Notes: generated by a model from the sequence alone, not told the origin. A stretch of DNA of 64,000 nucleotides from Atherinomorus stipes (GCA_023101725.1 JALJCO010010226.1:62001-126000), one strand, 5' to 3'. Shown: positions 34,901 to 61,508, numbered from the stretch's first letter. Translations and numbers: made by a program.

Positions 34901-37900
34901 TACTTTCCCCGTGCATGCTGGGGTTTGGCCGGAGATCCCATGAAAACTGTTGGAATGACAGGGAAGTGTTTGTTGACTGAACCCAGACAGTGTCGAGCAC
35001 AGGGGATATTTGCGTCAACAATGATGATTCGTACCAGAAATCATGTTCATGTAAGGATTTGCACTTTGCTGCAACAGCACCGTGCTAACCCCCCAGGTTG
35101 TCTGTGTTTTATGACCTCTTATTCCCCAGAATTTCCCAAATAAGCCAGACTGGGACAAAGTTTCATCAGCTGCTGGATGGCTTCAGTTAGTGTTCAAAGA
35201 CCAGTAATCAACCCTGGATTTTGCAGTTCATCAGGGTTCCTTACTGTAAATATTCCTCACATTTGGCGTTTGAAAAGGAAGCTAGTGAGCATGTGCATCT
35301 TCCTGAAAATCAGCATCAAACTATGATGAAGAAAGTGGCTGTAAGCTCTGTGGATCCAACACAAAGCTAATAATCCCTGTAAGTTAGACTGAGATTGTAA
35401 TCGCCTTTAAAGCAACACTATAGAACTTACTAACCTTAAAAATGTGTGTTTTTGGCTGATTTTGGTGACATAGTGACAATTATTAAGAACATGACTGGAG
35501 CTGTTGTTTCCCAGCAGCAAACCACACTTCACAACTTTTGTTTCCAGGATGCCGCATCATGTAGCTGGGTTTCACTGCACCACAACACACGCTAGTAAGC
35601 AGATATAAACACTCGTCGTGGCTGATTCATCAAAAAAATGTAAGAGGAAGTTGGAGGAAGAGAGGAAAAGAAAGAGATGTGACCACAGTCAACATCAGAC
35701 TGACTCTTACTGGCTGGGAAGATCTCAGAGAAGAGACAGGATGCTAAATTAGCCATTAGGGAGGACATCACTGAGGAAACTGTAAAAAGTTTGCATCCCT
35801 ACAGCTGTCTTTGCTCTTGGTGTTATTGATCATGTCCTTGTTACACCTGTTACCACAAGGGTCAGTGGGAACTGCACTCCACCATCATTACCACTCATGT
35901 CTTTGTCAGGTCATCCTTGTACTCTGCGCTGAAGTTAAAGCAGATGTGACGATGCATCCACGTGTCCAGTTGGAGAGAATCCTCCTCTTACCCCAACAGT
36001 TCGACATAGACGTGAGGGGTTGTCACTAGACAGGCCTAAACTCTCCAAAGTTTCATGCATCTGCACCCTCTTAGCTGCTGCTCTTGTTCTTCTCATCAGT
36101 GAAATCAGAGCTTTCCTCCGCGTGGAGAGAGACGACAGAGCAGAGATATCAGAGTAGTAAAATGTGATTGTTCAACTGTGTTATGTTTATGACTAAATTA
36201 GAATGTAGAAATGTTTAACATTACCAGATTTGTGTTGAAACCGCTGATGTTTATGTCCTGGTTGGAGTGTTTTTTTTACGCTAATTCACCAGCAGTGGAG
36301 CCCCAACACTAACAAGGATAGTCAGAAATGCCTCTGAAGCAGCTGAATTAGTTTTATCTACAAATGTAGATCTAAAGCTGAGAGAAACATTTTGCTCCTT
36401 AAAAGGAACCCTGACCTGTTTCATTTCTGTGCTGTTGGTGCCTATAGCGTACAGTATGGCATCCTATATTATCTGACGTGACAGAACCAGCTTCCACAGA
36501 GCACAGACAAGCTACAGTACAGATTTACAGCTGTTTACATGTCTGCAGACTTAAAATGTGTAACTTCAGTTTTAATGAACTGTATGATATTTTCTTTGCA
36601 TTTCTCAGTTGTGGGAAAATCTGCATCTGACTGCAAGCAAGGCCAACAGGTCCAGTGACAAGCAGTACCTCTACTGGTCTAGCACAGTTTGTAGACCAGT
36701 GTGCTGGTAAAAGAAGTATAAACTGGATCTAATCAGGAGCTAAAGCGAAGCAGGAAAATGTGCTGGTTTGATTTGCATGTTGTTTGCTGTGATTGTTTCT
36801 TCTTTTTTTTTTTTTTTATCCCTCCTGCTGTTGGATGTTAATTATAAACCTTATATTTGCTGATCTTGCTCACAAGAAAAATTGATTGCATCTAATTTCA
36901 GCAATATGAAATCTCATCTGTGGTCATTTTCACTTGATTTAACACCTTTTCCTTTGATTTTTTCTGATTCTGTCTGACTAAAATAGAAAGATTTATTTTT
37001 ATTTATTCATTTTCAGTTGCCCAAAACAGGAAAACAATGATGAAAACTAGGGATGCATGATATTGGAATTTTGGACGATATCCGATTTGCCGATATTTGA
37101 AAACTCATGTGGCCAATAACCGATACTGGTACCAATATTAAAGCTGAAAAAATAAGCAGTCATTGCAAATAGTAGTTTTGTTATCTGTTTCCGACACTTA
37201 GGGGTGGGAAAAAATTTTGATACACTGAAATATCACGACTTTTTCATATGCCAATATCAAATCGATATTTAAAAACGCAGTACCGATCTATTTTACTTAC
37301 AAAATCTCACAGGATTTCATTGTTCTGTTACAAAATCTCACGATATTGATTTAATTCTTATGAGATTTCGTAACAGAACTATGAAATATTGCGAGATTTC
37401 GTTAGTAAAATAGATCGATACCGTGTTTTTGAATGTCAATATGATATCAGTGTATGAAAATATTGCAACTTCTTTAAAAAAGAAGTTTTTGAAGAAGAAG
37501 AAGAAGTTTTTTTTTTTTTTTTAGACTTTAGAAACAGCGGGCTGATCGGTTAAATATCGGTGGGGTGGCCGATGTCTGATACTCAGTTTTAGGGCCGATA
37601 TAGGCCGATACCGATAGGGGGCAAATTATATTGTGTATCCCTAATGAAAACCTTTCACCTGATTTTTTCTCTGTTACCTTCTTCTTGTTTCAGAGGAATT
37701 AAGAAGTGAAATAACTCAAGATCCCTGCATGTGTGAAGCTCAGATTTTATTCCAGCAAAAAGTCCAGTCAGCCATCCAAGGGCTGAGCAGGAAACATATC
37801 CTTTACCTGATACCAAGACAAGGCTAATGCATGTCTGAACAGTCCCTATAATAACATTGAAATATGGCGTTTTATGTCCTTAACTGTTTTCTTACTAGAT

Positions 37901-37948
37901 GAAATTTCCGACAGGGTGAAGGCCATTGAAATCGAATTCCAACCTTAA
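22938..37948 (+). CDS. matn3: Matrilin-3 (two EGF exons frameshifted as read)
   Basis: Secreted oligomeric cartilage matrix adaptor. Exons: 22938-23250 (signal peptide [18 protein letters not shown]), 23412-23573 (Pro/Ser/Gln-rich), 25108-25812 (vWA), EGF exons 28419-28538, 28878-28997, 32787-32908, 33935-34054, 34159-34278, 34398-34517, 34741-34861, then coiled coil 37694-37795 and 37896-37948. All junctions up to the coiled coil are phase 1. The vWA domain has MIDAS residues DSSRS (D176), GTMTG and [18 protein letters not shown] and [14 protein letters not shown] match MATN3 rather than MATN1. The coiled coil has DPCMCEAQ (two cysteines for interchain bonds) and [13 protein letters not shown]. 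Seven EGF repeats versus four in human. EGF3 (122 bases) and EGF7 (121) have extra A's in A-runs and break the frame; corrected length is 724 aa. The downstream neighbour wdr35 is as in human. Confidence 0.92.
23877..24404. repeat. Foldback element, family B copy 2 (right arm truncated)
   Basis: Begins AAAGGAATAGTACACCCACA and carries the family arm with CTGCTCGTCCAATGTAATCC. The core is reversed relative to the copies at 19573 and 61619, which means only that this copy inserted the other way round, since the arms are palindromic. It lies in intron 2 of matn3. Confidence 0.75.
24436..24498. repeat. Near-perfect hairpin
   Basis: AACTGATTAATCCAGGTGTG pairs with CACACCTGGATTAATCAGTT across a loop of about 17-23 bases. 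It is in matn3 intron 2, next to the truncated foldback element. It could be a very short MITE or a hairpin RNA; nothing shows expression. Confidence 0.6.
24683..24920. repeat. CTGGGT-rich MITE, family D copy 1
   Basis: Ends ACACTAAAAACTCCTGGGTC and GACCCAGGACTCTTTAGTTT are inverted copies; the interior is a dense set of CTGGGTTATTT / AAATAACCCAG inverted motifs. A second copy at 33607-33848 lies in a later intron of matn3. Confidence 0.75.
25686..25812 (+). other. matn3: Optional Asp/Asn/Gly-rich linker of matn3 between two in-phase donors
   Basis: After the vWA end (ETLCG), the frame runs on for about 42 codons rich in Asp, Asn and Gly (for example [11 protein letters not shown] and [14 protein letters not shown]) before donor GTACGT at 25813. 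A stronger donor GTAAGG lies at 25684, also phase 1. Using it would remove exactly 43 codons and join the vWA domain directly to EGF1, as in human MATN3. Whether this is coding, alternative or simply intron is unresolved. Confidence 0.5.
26873..27838. repeat. Long-inverted-repeat element with a nested element
   Basis: Left arm ACTGCAAAAACTCAAATCGT and right arm ATTTGAGTTTTTGCAG are inverted, as are the inner TTTTAGTCAAAATATCTCAT and ATGAGATATTTTGACTGAAA. Inside are a (TTTTA)n microsatellite at about 27060-27130, a T-run, and a second element at about 27246-27631 bounded by ATGCACGGATCCGATAC and GGATCGGTGCATCTC. It lies in matn3 intron 3. No genuine ORF. Confidence 0.75.
28998..28999 (+). other. 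matn3: GC-type splice donor after EGF2 of matn3
   Basis: The six other EGF exons end TCA-C or ACA-C followed by GTAAG. EGF2 ends TTCAC followed by GCAAGA. The exon is otherwise intact and 120 bases long, so this is a likely GC-AG intron; GC donors with a good flanking consensus are functional in vertebrates. A sequencing error is possible. Confidence 0.55.
29385..31812. repeat. Three nested MITEs with a G-rich low-quality insert
   Basis: Outer pair: CTAGGGATGGGCATATTGAT at 29388 and the inverted TCGCCCATCCCTA at about 31798. Middle pair: ACTAGAGATGCAATATC at 29484 and GATATTGG...TGCATCCCTA at about 30890. Inner pair: AGGGGTGGGAAAAATATCG at about 30341 and CGATATTTTTTCCTACCCCT at about 30731. 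The stretch at 29690-30340 is unusually G- and A-rich with G-runs and looks like poorly resolved sequence. All lies in the intron between matn3 EGF2 and EGF3. A LINE-tail-like CAACTTTATTGTCAAATG occurs at 31028. Confidence 0.6.
32975..33015 (+). pseudogene. Decayed matn3 EGF exon start
   Basis: TCTTTTCAGGCTTAGATTCG followed by TGTATGCAGGGGC copies the acceptor and the first dozen codons of an EGF exon (GLDSCMQG in other copies), then similarity stops. It lies 67 bases after EGF3 and is best read as the stump of a lost tandem copy. Confidence 0.6.
33607..33848. repeat. CTGGGT-rich MITE, family D copy 2
   Basis: Inverted ends TGCAAACTAAAAAGTCCTGG and CCAGGGAGTTTTTAGTGTGC; same interior motif pattern as 24683-24920. 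It lies between EGF3 and EGF4. Confidence 0.75.
34985..35055 (+). pseudogene. Decayed eighth EGF exon of matn3
   Basis: CAGTGTCGAGCACAGGGGAT, then TTTGCGTCAACAATGATGAT with TCGTACCAGAAATCATG and a TTCATGTAAGG donor-like end, reproduce pieces of an EGF exon with its middle deleted. The cysteine spacing cannot form an EGF fold, so this is a dead copy of the array. Confidence 0.6.
35060..37690. other. matn3 intron before the coiled-coil exon, repeats only
   Basis: No exon recognised. AAAGCAACACTATAGAACTT at about 35411 looks like a MITE terminus, and 37048-37645 is another nested-MITE copy. The open frame near 35811-36029 has no recognisable similarity. Confidence 0.45.
37048..37645. repeat. 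Nested MITE, same families as at 29.4-31.8 kb
   Basis: Outer ends CTAGGGATGCATGATATTGG and GTATCCCTA; the inner element starts TTAGGGGTGGGAAAAAATTT. The internal arms with CGATCTATTTTACTTACAAA and TTAGTAAAATAGATCGATAC form a long hairpin. The GAAGAAGAAG / T-run at about 37490-37520 is simple repeat. Confidence 0.65.
37796..37895 (+). other. matn3: U12-type AT-AC intron in the matn3 coiled coil
   Basis: The intron begins ATATCCTTT, the exact U12 donor consensus, and ends in AC, with branch-site consensus TCCTTAAC at 37877-37884, about a dozen bases before the acceptor. Splicing joins AGGAAAC to TAGATGAA and restores [10 protein letters not shown] in frame; no GT-AG alternative does so. An AT-AC intron at this position is known in matrilin genes (first described in human matrilin-1). 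Length 100 bases. Confidence 0.93.
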
Positions 37949-38830
37949 GAGCAATGATGCCATCAGAACACATTTTTCAGGATTTCCAGCTCATCTAGTG
38001 TTTTCGACCGGAGGAAACCACAATCTGTAAATCTCAAAACCCTTTCATGTTTAAGTTAAAATGTAAATGGTGCTGATTTTTATGCAACATATTGGTGGTA
38101 GCTGTGTTTTAATGTAAAGCTGCATTCAGAATTTAAACTGTTGTCACTTCTCTGAAAACTAAATTATAACCAGTGTAAATGTTTACATCTATAAAAAAAA
38201 AAAAAAAAAGTTAAAGTATGAGTAAATTACAGTTAGCTAAGTTATACAGCAAATATATTAAAATTATTGTATTTAATGATGATAAACTTCTTTTTTGTGG
38301 ATGGTTTGCTGGTTTGGGTGCATTTCTTGAACATGAACTATGCAGATTCATAGTATAACACAAGCCTCCATCCATAGCAGAAACACAGCAGCTAAGCTCT
38401 TATGCAACAGGAGCGTTGTTGTTTTTGTCAGATTGCAACACCATAGAAAAGAACAAACTAAAGCCTGATGCAACAGTCATGTTACATCACACTTAATTTC
38501 TATAAACTTTGTCTTTGATACATTACACAACCCTGATAAGTTATTACTGATTTGTTTGACGCAAACAGGTACAGATTTTCTTTTGCAGGGAGGGAAAAGA
38601 GTTCAGTTAGTTTAAGTGTGATGGACGCACAGCTGCAATTTTTTCAGCAGCAGTCTCAACCATTTTTTGCTGGTTTTAGTACAATGTCTCTGGATTTCAG
38701 TTTGGTCACTCATACAGTACACATCGCAGGTCCTCACACATCTTCTGTATCTTCTTCTCTGTTGTATGTGCAAGACATGTTTTGGTGCTGATATCTGAAT
38801 GGAATATACCTGCACACTGAAAATAAATAT
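37949..38830 (+). other. matn3: matn3 3' UTR
   Basis: Non-repetitive sequence after the stop, with AATAAA at 38822-38827 as the likely poly(A) signal. No further frame is supported. Confidence 0.55.
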
Positions 38831-38849
38831 ACTGAAACCGTGGATTATC

Positions 38850-39890
38850 TGTTGTGTTGTTTCTGCACTCTTACCACACCAACTTCCTCAAAAATATTAC
38901 TTTAGTGCAGAAGAAGTGAGAGTAACTAAAGTAAAACTTTCAGTTGACTGATTTACTTATAGATTAGCTTACTTTAAAAAAAATTGAATAACTGGTTTTA
39001 CCATGAACTTTTCCTGGTTTATTCCTCACATTAGGGCTATCAGTTTTTGTATTGCAAGTTTTTTAAAAATGTTATGTTTAAATATGAAATGAAGTGTTAT
39101 ATAGCCAAAAATGGGCTTATTTGCATACATTTATAGGAAAAAAAAATCTAAACACTGGATTAAACCAGGTTCAAAGTTCTTTTTGAATTTTGTTCATATA
39201 TTAAAGCCAGAAGGTTTTACAGAGGGGATTTTGGACATCTCTAGATATCATTTTACAATTTATGACATACTGTCAACAACCAGAAAAAAAATATTTTTGG
39301 CATATTTTTGGGGATGAAATGTTGTATAAATCAGTCTGTGAATGAGATATCAAAAAATCCTTCTGCAAAAACTTTAAAAATACAGTCAGAAGCAATACTC
39401 GAAAGTTTGATTTCTGTAAGTGCTCCTGAAGTGGAGATTTTTTACCCAGGGTGTGATTTAAAAAAACCCTAATTTTGAGAAAACGGCAACTTCAGCTGCA
39501 TTTGGGACTTGGGTGCATCAGACAAAGTGTCATTAAATAAACCCCTAAAATGTTTATTTTAGATGTTTTTTTTTTGTTGTTTTTTTTTACACTAGTGTGA
39601 AAGAAAACATGTTGAAGGAGGGGGGGAAAAAATTAACATTTCAAAATTGACCAGGAGATGAAAAAACTGGGTTTTTGCCTGTAGTGTCTCCCCTTAAACC
39701 ATAATTTAGTCATTTTTTTCTTTTATTCATTGTTGCTTTTTTTTCGTGTAATTTGAATAACTATTGTGAAATTATCCCTTTAAAAAATAAAAATAAAATA
39801 AATAAAGGGTTAATTTTAGGACAACCTTGTCCAGCAAGCAGCAACGCTAGTGCAAACTAAACAAAAACTACAACTACCAGACGAGCTTGC
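38850..39890. other. Intergenic, nothing recognised
   Basis: AT-rich with A- and T-runs; no conserved frame, RNA gene or clear repeat pair seen between matn3 and wdr35. Confidence 0.4.
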
Positions 39891-39902
39891 GCACACTCAA
39901 CT

Positions 39903-39930
39903 CTTCCGGTTTACGGTTACTACGGGAGAC
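39903..39930 (+). promoter_or_regulatory. wdr35: Candidate wdr35 promoter: ETS site and X-box-like motif
   Basis: CTTCCGGT (ETS type) at 39903-39910 is followed by GTTACTACGGGAGAC at 39916-39930, a loose match to the RFX X-box (GTTNCY, spacer, RGNNAC) used by ciliary genes. It is about 360 bases before the start codon, in a GC-richer patch without TATA. Motif-level evidence only. Confidence 0.35.
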
Positions 39931-40290
39931 GGAGCGAAGCTACAACAGAGTACACAAGCGTAGCATCACAAGCAGTTAAACCTTTGAGTAAAACATTGTA
40001 TTTAAACAGTTTTGCAGCTTTTTCAGAGTGTGTGAGTCGTAAAGAAATTATGTAGGGGTTTAGTTTTGTATCGACAGATAAATAAAGCTAACCGAGCTAA
40101 GCTAACAGTCTTGGCTAACGTAAACGCCACATTCATATCAAGGCCGCGTGATGAATGTTGGAAATGTTGATAGTTTTTGCTGCTTTTATGCCAAACGTTT
40201 TCTAGCTTTGTGCATTCAGAGGTTAAGTTAGATGAATACATCGTTCTTCATTAATCTTGGACTGAAATCTTCTGCATTAACGTTACAACT

Positions 40291-56907
<16,617 letters not shown>

Positions 56908-57600
56908 CACGGGAAAAACTCACCTTCCCCGAGAGGTTTTCACTCCAGACGGACAAAGAAAGGATCACATTTAAACATTCTTCATTTGTGAAGCATGTTA
57001 AACAAAGGAGTTTGCTTGTGGTTCTTGTCTTCTGTATCCAGGCAGTTACATGGTTACAAACAACGCAGCTGAATTTTAATGTCAAAACAGAAATGTACAA
57101 CACCTTTTCCTTGCCTGTTATTGGTAATTCTGTATTGTTTCACCTTAAATTTAGTAAGATTCTTCTCATTTTTTTAAATGAAATCATCAGTTAAAAAACC
57201 TCCATGAAGCAAAAAGTTTAAACCATCAGGAGTCTTTACTGAGAGCATCTCGCTATTTATAGAACAAGCTCATTTATTCAAGTTTCGGCAACTTTGCTTT
57301 GAGAAATGATATTTTTAAATGGCTTCAAAATGTAAATGCTTTCTCTGAATCTGTCCATTGTTACATCTGAGACTCTGCATCTCTCTTTAAACACCCAGTC
57401 ATGTTACTTAGCTGCTGCTTATTTGTCTAATAAGTTACAGCATGCATCTCCAGCTATTTTCTTTTTGCTGCCTGATCCCAACTTTGTTTTTAATGTGTTG
57501 TCATTCATGCATTTCAAGATGAGCTGATATTTTTATAAAATAGTTCAATGTGTCACTTAAATCGTTCAGTGTGTTTTTTATATATTATGAATAAAATGTT
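56908..57600 (+). other. wdr35: wdr35 3' UTR
   Basis: Follows the stop codon at 56905-56907. AATAAA at 57590-57595 is the likely poly(A) signal. No repeats recognised within it. Confidence 0.55.
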
Positions 57601-57609
57601 TGATTATTA

Positions 57610-59279
57610 GATTTGAAAATGATTCCATATGGATTTTATTTACATTTAAGACTTTTCTTGTTTGTTTTAGTGACTGTTTTTAAAAAGACACTATTTATGT
57701 TTAACTAATAACTAATAATGTGATATTATACAATACAGTCGGACTGAAAAAAGGCACATGTCACATTTAGCTTCTACTAGTTACTATTAGGATGTTCTGG
57801 TTGAGTGAACAGGCTCCACCAAGCCCTTTTTACAAAGACATCTTTTAAATCAGTGGATCTGGACTGTCCCGCTGGTTATAAAACACCTCAGGTGTTCCAC
57901 TTTCGCCATTTCTTTATTAATGCTGCTTTAATCTGTTATTAGTTTGCCTTAGCTTTGATGTTTGCTTTCTTTTTAAACTTGCTCAAGGGATCAGAGAGTT
58001 TCATCAACATTTGATGCGTCTCTCCATCAGGCTGCTCCTCGTGCACTTACTGCCCTCTTGTGTATAGTTTGGCTTTTAAAATAGTTACCTTACAGTTTAT
58101 GCTCTAAATGATTTAACGTGCATGTCTCCAATCACCAGTAGTATCAACTTCTGAAACATTAACTGAGTGGCTTAACTTGCAGTAGATTATATCTTGTTCA
58201 TCTTTCCATCCAGCGCATGTACGAGCCTGCTTTCTTTTTTCTTTTAAACTCTCCCTAAACACTGAAATATGAAAGTTTACTGCTCTCTGGTAAAATCTAC
58301 TGAAGATGGGTGAAATTAAGAGCCTAATTCTCTAATTGGGATTAATAAAGTAATTTAAAAAATGGTCCATAATGGCAGTATTACTAGTCAGAGGTACGTC
58401 AGCATCGTATAACATCAGTTTTTGATGTGTTTTATTTGAATAGAGAACCAGATGTAGAGACTAATGTCAAGGTTAAATGTGGTAAGTTTGAGGGGAAAAA
58501 TAATAAGAAACAAAGAGGCACAAAACAAAAAAAAATCTGGTTTCATAAAAACAACAAAATTAAATTAATAAATAAAATAAATTAAATGTGCAAAATAATT
58601 TTCCAAAGAGAAAACGGAAAGCATTTTGTTGTATTGTCCGCTCTGTTTATATGTTTTGTTTTTGTTATTTCTTCTTTTTTGTGCCAATTTCTTTTAAAAT
58701 GTTTATGTTGTTTGTTTGTTTTTTGAGTTTGCAGTTTAGTTTTCCTTTTGTTTTCCTTTATTTTTCCTTTTGTTTTCATGTTGTGTTCAATTTTTATTAT
58801 GTTCTTCATCTTGTTTCCTGTTCATAGTTTGTATTTACTGTTTTTGTTTGTGTTTATTTATGTACAGTCGTCCTCAGAATTACTCATACCCTCAAATTGA
58901 AGAAGGAAAAAAATCAGCTGTCAGTGAAATAAGATGAAATTGTCAAAAGTAATAATAAATAAAAATTATATAGAAATCATTACATTGATTTTGAATTGTG
59001 GTTTGAAAGAAATATTAAAAACAAGCACACAAAAAATAAAATCACTGTAATCAGTCTTTTCTCTAATGTTCAAAAAGACTTGTACACCTGTTTACAGGTA
59101 TGTTGGTCCACTGTTCAAAAGTGCTTTAATGTGTCTGGGACAGTTATGTTTGTTTAAATATTATTTCCAACCACAATTAAAAAGCAATATCTTATTTCAC
59201 TACATTATAATTTTGTATATTTTTATTTATCATTAGTTACTTAAGTTTTATTTAAGTTGAATTACTATTGTAAATTTAG

Positions 59280-59319
<40 letters not shown>

Positions 59320-59600
59320 AAATGGAGGGGATGAATAATTTTGAGGACAACTGTATATTCTGCATTTGTGTTTTTTGTTTTCTCATGTTTTCTGAAGTCT
59401 TGTCCTGTTTTTGTTTTGTTGTTGTGCGTTGCAGCTGATGACCACTGCAGTGCAGAGAGACGTGACATTTCATTGACCCAGCTTAATCTGCCTTAAAATA
59501 AATAGAAAACAAATTGATATCAGTTACTATATGTAGTATACACACTTGGGTGAAATCAAATTAGAACAATAATCAGCCCTTAAGAACGACATGGAAAAGG
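57610..59600. other. Intergenic, AT-rich, one Tc1-like MITE
   Basis: No gene seen. The MITE at 58863-59358 has ends TACAGTCGTCCTCAGAATTA and TTTTGAGGACAACTGTA (inverted, TA-flanked). An A-run of about 33 lies at 59285-59317. The rest is low-complexity T-rich sequence. Confidence 0.5.
58863..59358. repeat. Tc1-like MITE, most complete copy
   Basis: Both ends are present: ACAGTCGTCCTCAGAATTAC on the left and the inverted AATTTTGAGGACAACTGT on the right, with TA at each edge as expected for Tc1/mariner target sites. It carries internal T-rich and A-rich runs and no transposase. Confidence 0.75.
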
Positions 59601-59806
59601 TTTACAGAGTGACAGACACCTTGAACAGGCTGCAGCACTCTGAACTGTCAGCGCATTACGCATTAAAGTTTAAACATCTCCTAACAGCCTGTTAGAGGAG
59701 GATGTGCTGGCTTGTGACAAGCTGCATCCCGCCCAGCGCTGGACTCTCAAACACCTCACACTGCACTATCCTCCCTCACTCTGGACTGAGCGCAGCAGGG
59801 CAGCAC

Positions 59807-60199
59807 ATGGACAGGTAAGCTGCTGTTTGTTGTCCTTTCCTCCTGCTTCTATGTCCAAAGGAAAGAAAATCTGTTAGGAGATGAGAATGTTGTATTTTTA
59901 GAGGACTTGCAAGGTCAGTAATGTTTAATTTTTTTTATGCTTTTAAGTCTAAAATATAATGTCTAAGATTAAATTTGTGGCATAAATGTATGAAAATATT
60001 GTTTGATTTCTTTACTGTAAATGCAGAATCCTCTGTAAGTAATGCTGACACAGGAAATTGGGTGTCACAGGAGCCCAGATGCAACCTGATAGTTGATGAC
60101 ACTCAAGTACAGCTTCTGGTGTGATCAGATGACATACAGGAAACTGTAAAGTGTGCCAGTGTAATCGTGTTTGTGTGCAGGCGGGAATATCTCTGAGAT
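59807..60199 (+). other. kcns3: kcns3 leader exon junction with 7-codon uORF
   Basis: An upstream exon ends at 59814 (donor GTAAGC at 59815) and joins the acceptor CAG ending at 60180. Across the junction, ATG at 59807 reads MDRREYL and stop (TGA at 60197-60199), 31 bases before the real start. The uORF is visible only after splicing. The transcription start is not determinable by eye. Confidence 0.5.
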
Positions 60200-60230
60200 T
60201 TTAACCCGAGCCGCCGACAGCAGCTTCATC

Positions 60231-61508
60231 ATGGTGTACGGCCAGATCCTGCATCAGCCCGATGACTGCTTCATCAACGTCAACGTCGGAGGGTTCAGGC
60301 AACGGATGGATCAAACCGTGCTGAGGAAGTTCCCACAGACGCGCCTCGGGCGTCTGCTCTGCTGCAGCTCCAAAGAAGCCATCCTGGAGCTCTGCGACGA
60401 CTTCAGCCCCTCTGACATGGAGTACTACTTCGACCGCAGCCCTAGCTTCTTCTGTTACATCCTCAACTTTTACCTGACGGGGAAAATCCACCTGGTGGAT
60501 GGGTTATGTGTTGTCTCATTTTTCCAGGAGATCGAGTACTGGGGCATCAAGGAGCGTCATCTGGACTTGTGCTGCAGCAACAGATTCCTGGAGCTGATGG
60601 AGGAGCAATGCTGGGGTCAGAAGAGCGACGACTGCCACAGCTTGGACTCTTCCGTCGAGGAGCTGTCAGCTTTGGAGGACGACATGGAAATCTTCGAAGG
60701 CTCCTGGTGTGCAAATGTCCGCAGAAATATCTGGATTCGACTGGAAAATCCTGGTTTCTCCACCTCAGCCAAAGCGATGGCGGTGGCATCGGTGAGCGTG
60801 GTCATCATCTCCATCGTTGCCATGTGCTTGAACAGCATGCCAGAGTTTCATCAGGGAGACTCTGATGAGCAGGTTGACAACCCCGTGCTGGCTTTCTTTG
60901 AGAACCTGTGCGTCGTGCTCTTCTCCACAGAGTTTGTTCTTCGTTTGACTGTTGCACCATCAGCCAGGAAGTTCTTGTGCAGCCCTCTTAATATTATTGA
61001 CCTGCTATCAATCATGCCCTTCTACATCACTTTAATCTGTGATAAAGTAAACGAAGAAGAGAACATGGACTTGGAGAACGTGGGAAAAGTGGTTCAGATC
61101 TTGAGGTTGATGCGAGTGTTTCGCATTTTGAAGCTGGCTCGCCACTCGGCCGGCCTCCGCTCTCTGGGGGCCACGCTGCGGCACAGCTCCCGGGAAATGG
61201 GGCAGCTGGTGCTCTTCTTGTCAATGGGCGTCTCTTTGTTTTCAGCTCTTATTTACTTTGTAGAAAAAGAGTCTCCGGAGTCGGAGCTGCAGACTATCCC
61301 CATTGGCTGGTGGTGGGCCACCATCAGCATGACCACAGTGGGCTACGGTGACACGTTCCCGGTGACTTTAGCTGGGCGGCTGATAGGATCGCTCTGCATC
61401 GTCTGTGGACTGCTGATCGTGGCTCTGCCCATTACCAACATCTTCAACAAGTTCTCCAAATTCCATGCCAGGCAAAAACGCTTTGATGTCAAGCTGAACG
61501 ATAACTGA
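60231..61508 (+). CDS. kcns3: Kv9.3, electrically silent voltage-gated K+ channel subunit
   Basis: Modulatory Kv subunit that forms no channel alone but co-assembles with Kv2 subunits in the plasma membrane and shifts their gating. One coding exon, 425 aa. I start at ATG 60231 (MVYGQILHQ), which matches the human start; upstream codons to the acceptor at 60180 are leader. T1 tetramerisation domain with NVGGFRQ (about residue 18) and EIEYWGI. Six helices: S1 about 178-200, S4 with RLMRVFRILKLARHSAGLRS, pore with TTVGYGD (GYGD 371-374), S6 ending ALPITNIFNKFSKF. S6 has PIT where conducting Kv channels have PVP, typical of silent subunits. The tail stops 22 residues after FNK, about 65 residues shorter than human Kv9.3. 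No frameshift. Syntenic with wdr35/matn3 on human 2p24. Confidence 0.94.
   Translation: MVYGQILHQPDDCFINVNVGGFRQRMDQTVLRKFPQTRLGRLLCCSSKEAILELCDDFSPSDMEYYFDRSPSFFCYILNFYLTGKIHLVDGLCVVSFFQEIEYWGIKERHLDLCCSNRFLELMEEQCWGQKSDDCHSLDSSVEELSALEDDMEIFEGSWCANVRRNIWIRLENPGFSTSAKAMAVASVSVVIISIVAMCLNSMPEFHQGDSDEQVDNPVLAFFENLCVVLFSTEFVLRLTVAPSARKFLCSPLNIIDLLSIMPFYITLICDKVNEEENMDLENVGKVVQILRLMRVFRILKLARHSAGLRSLGATLRHSSREMGQLVLFLSMGVSLFSALIYFVEKESPESELQTIPIGWWWATISMTTVGYGDTFPVTLAGRLIGSLCIVCGLLIVALPITNIFNKFSKFHARQKRFDVKLNDN

Noticed and set aside
35811..36029. Short frame starting with a hydrophobic stretch, signal-peptide-like
   Set aside because: No similarity, no splice or promoter context, and repeat-rich surroundings.
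60171..60230. Extended N terminus for kcns3 starting at a TTG
   Set aside because: There is no ATG, a splice acceptor lies at 60178-60180, and the family starts at the MVYG methionine at 60231.
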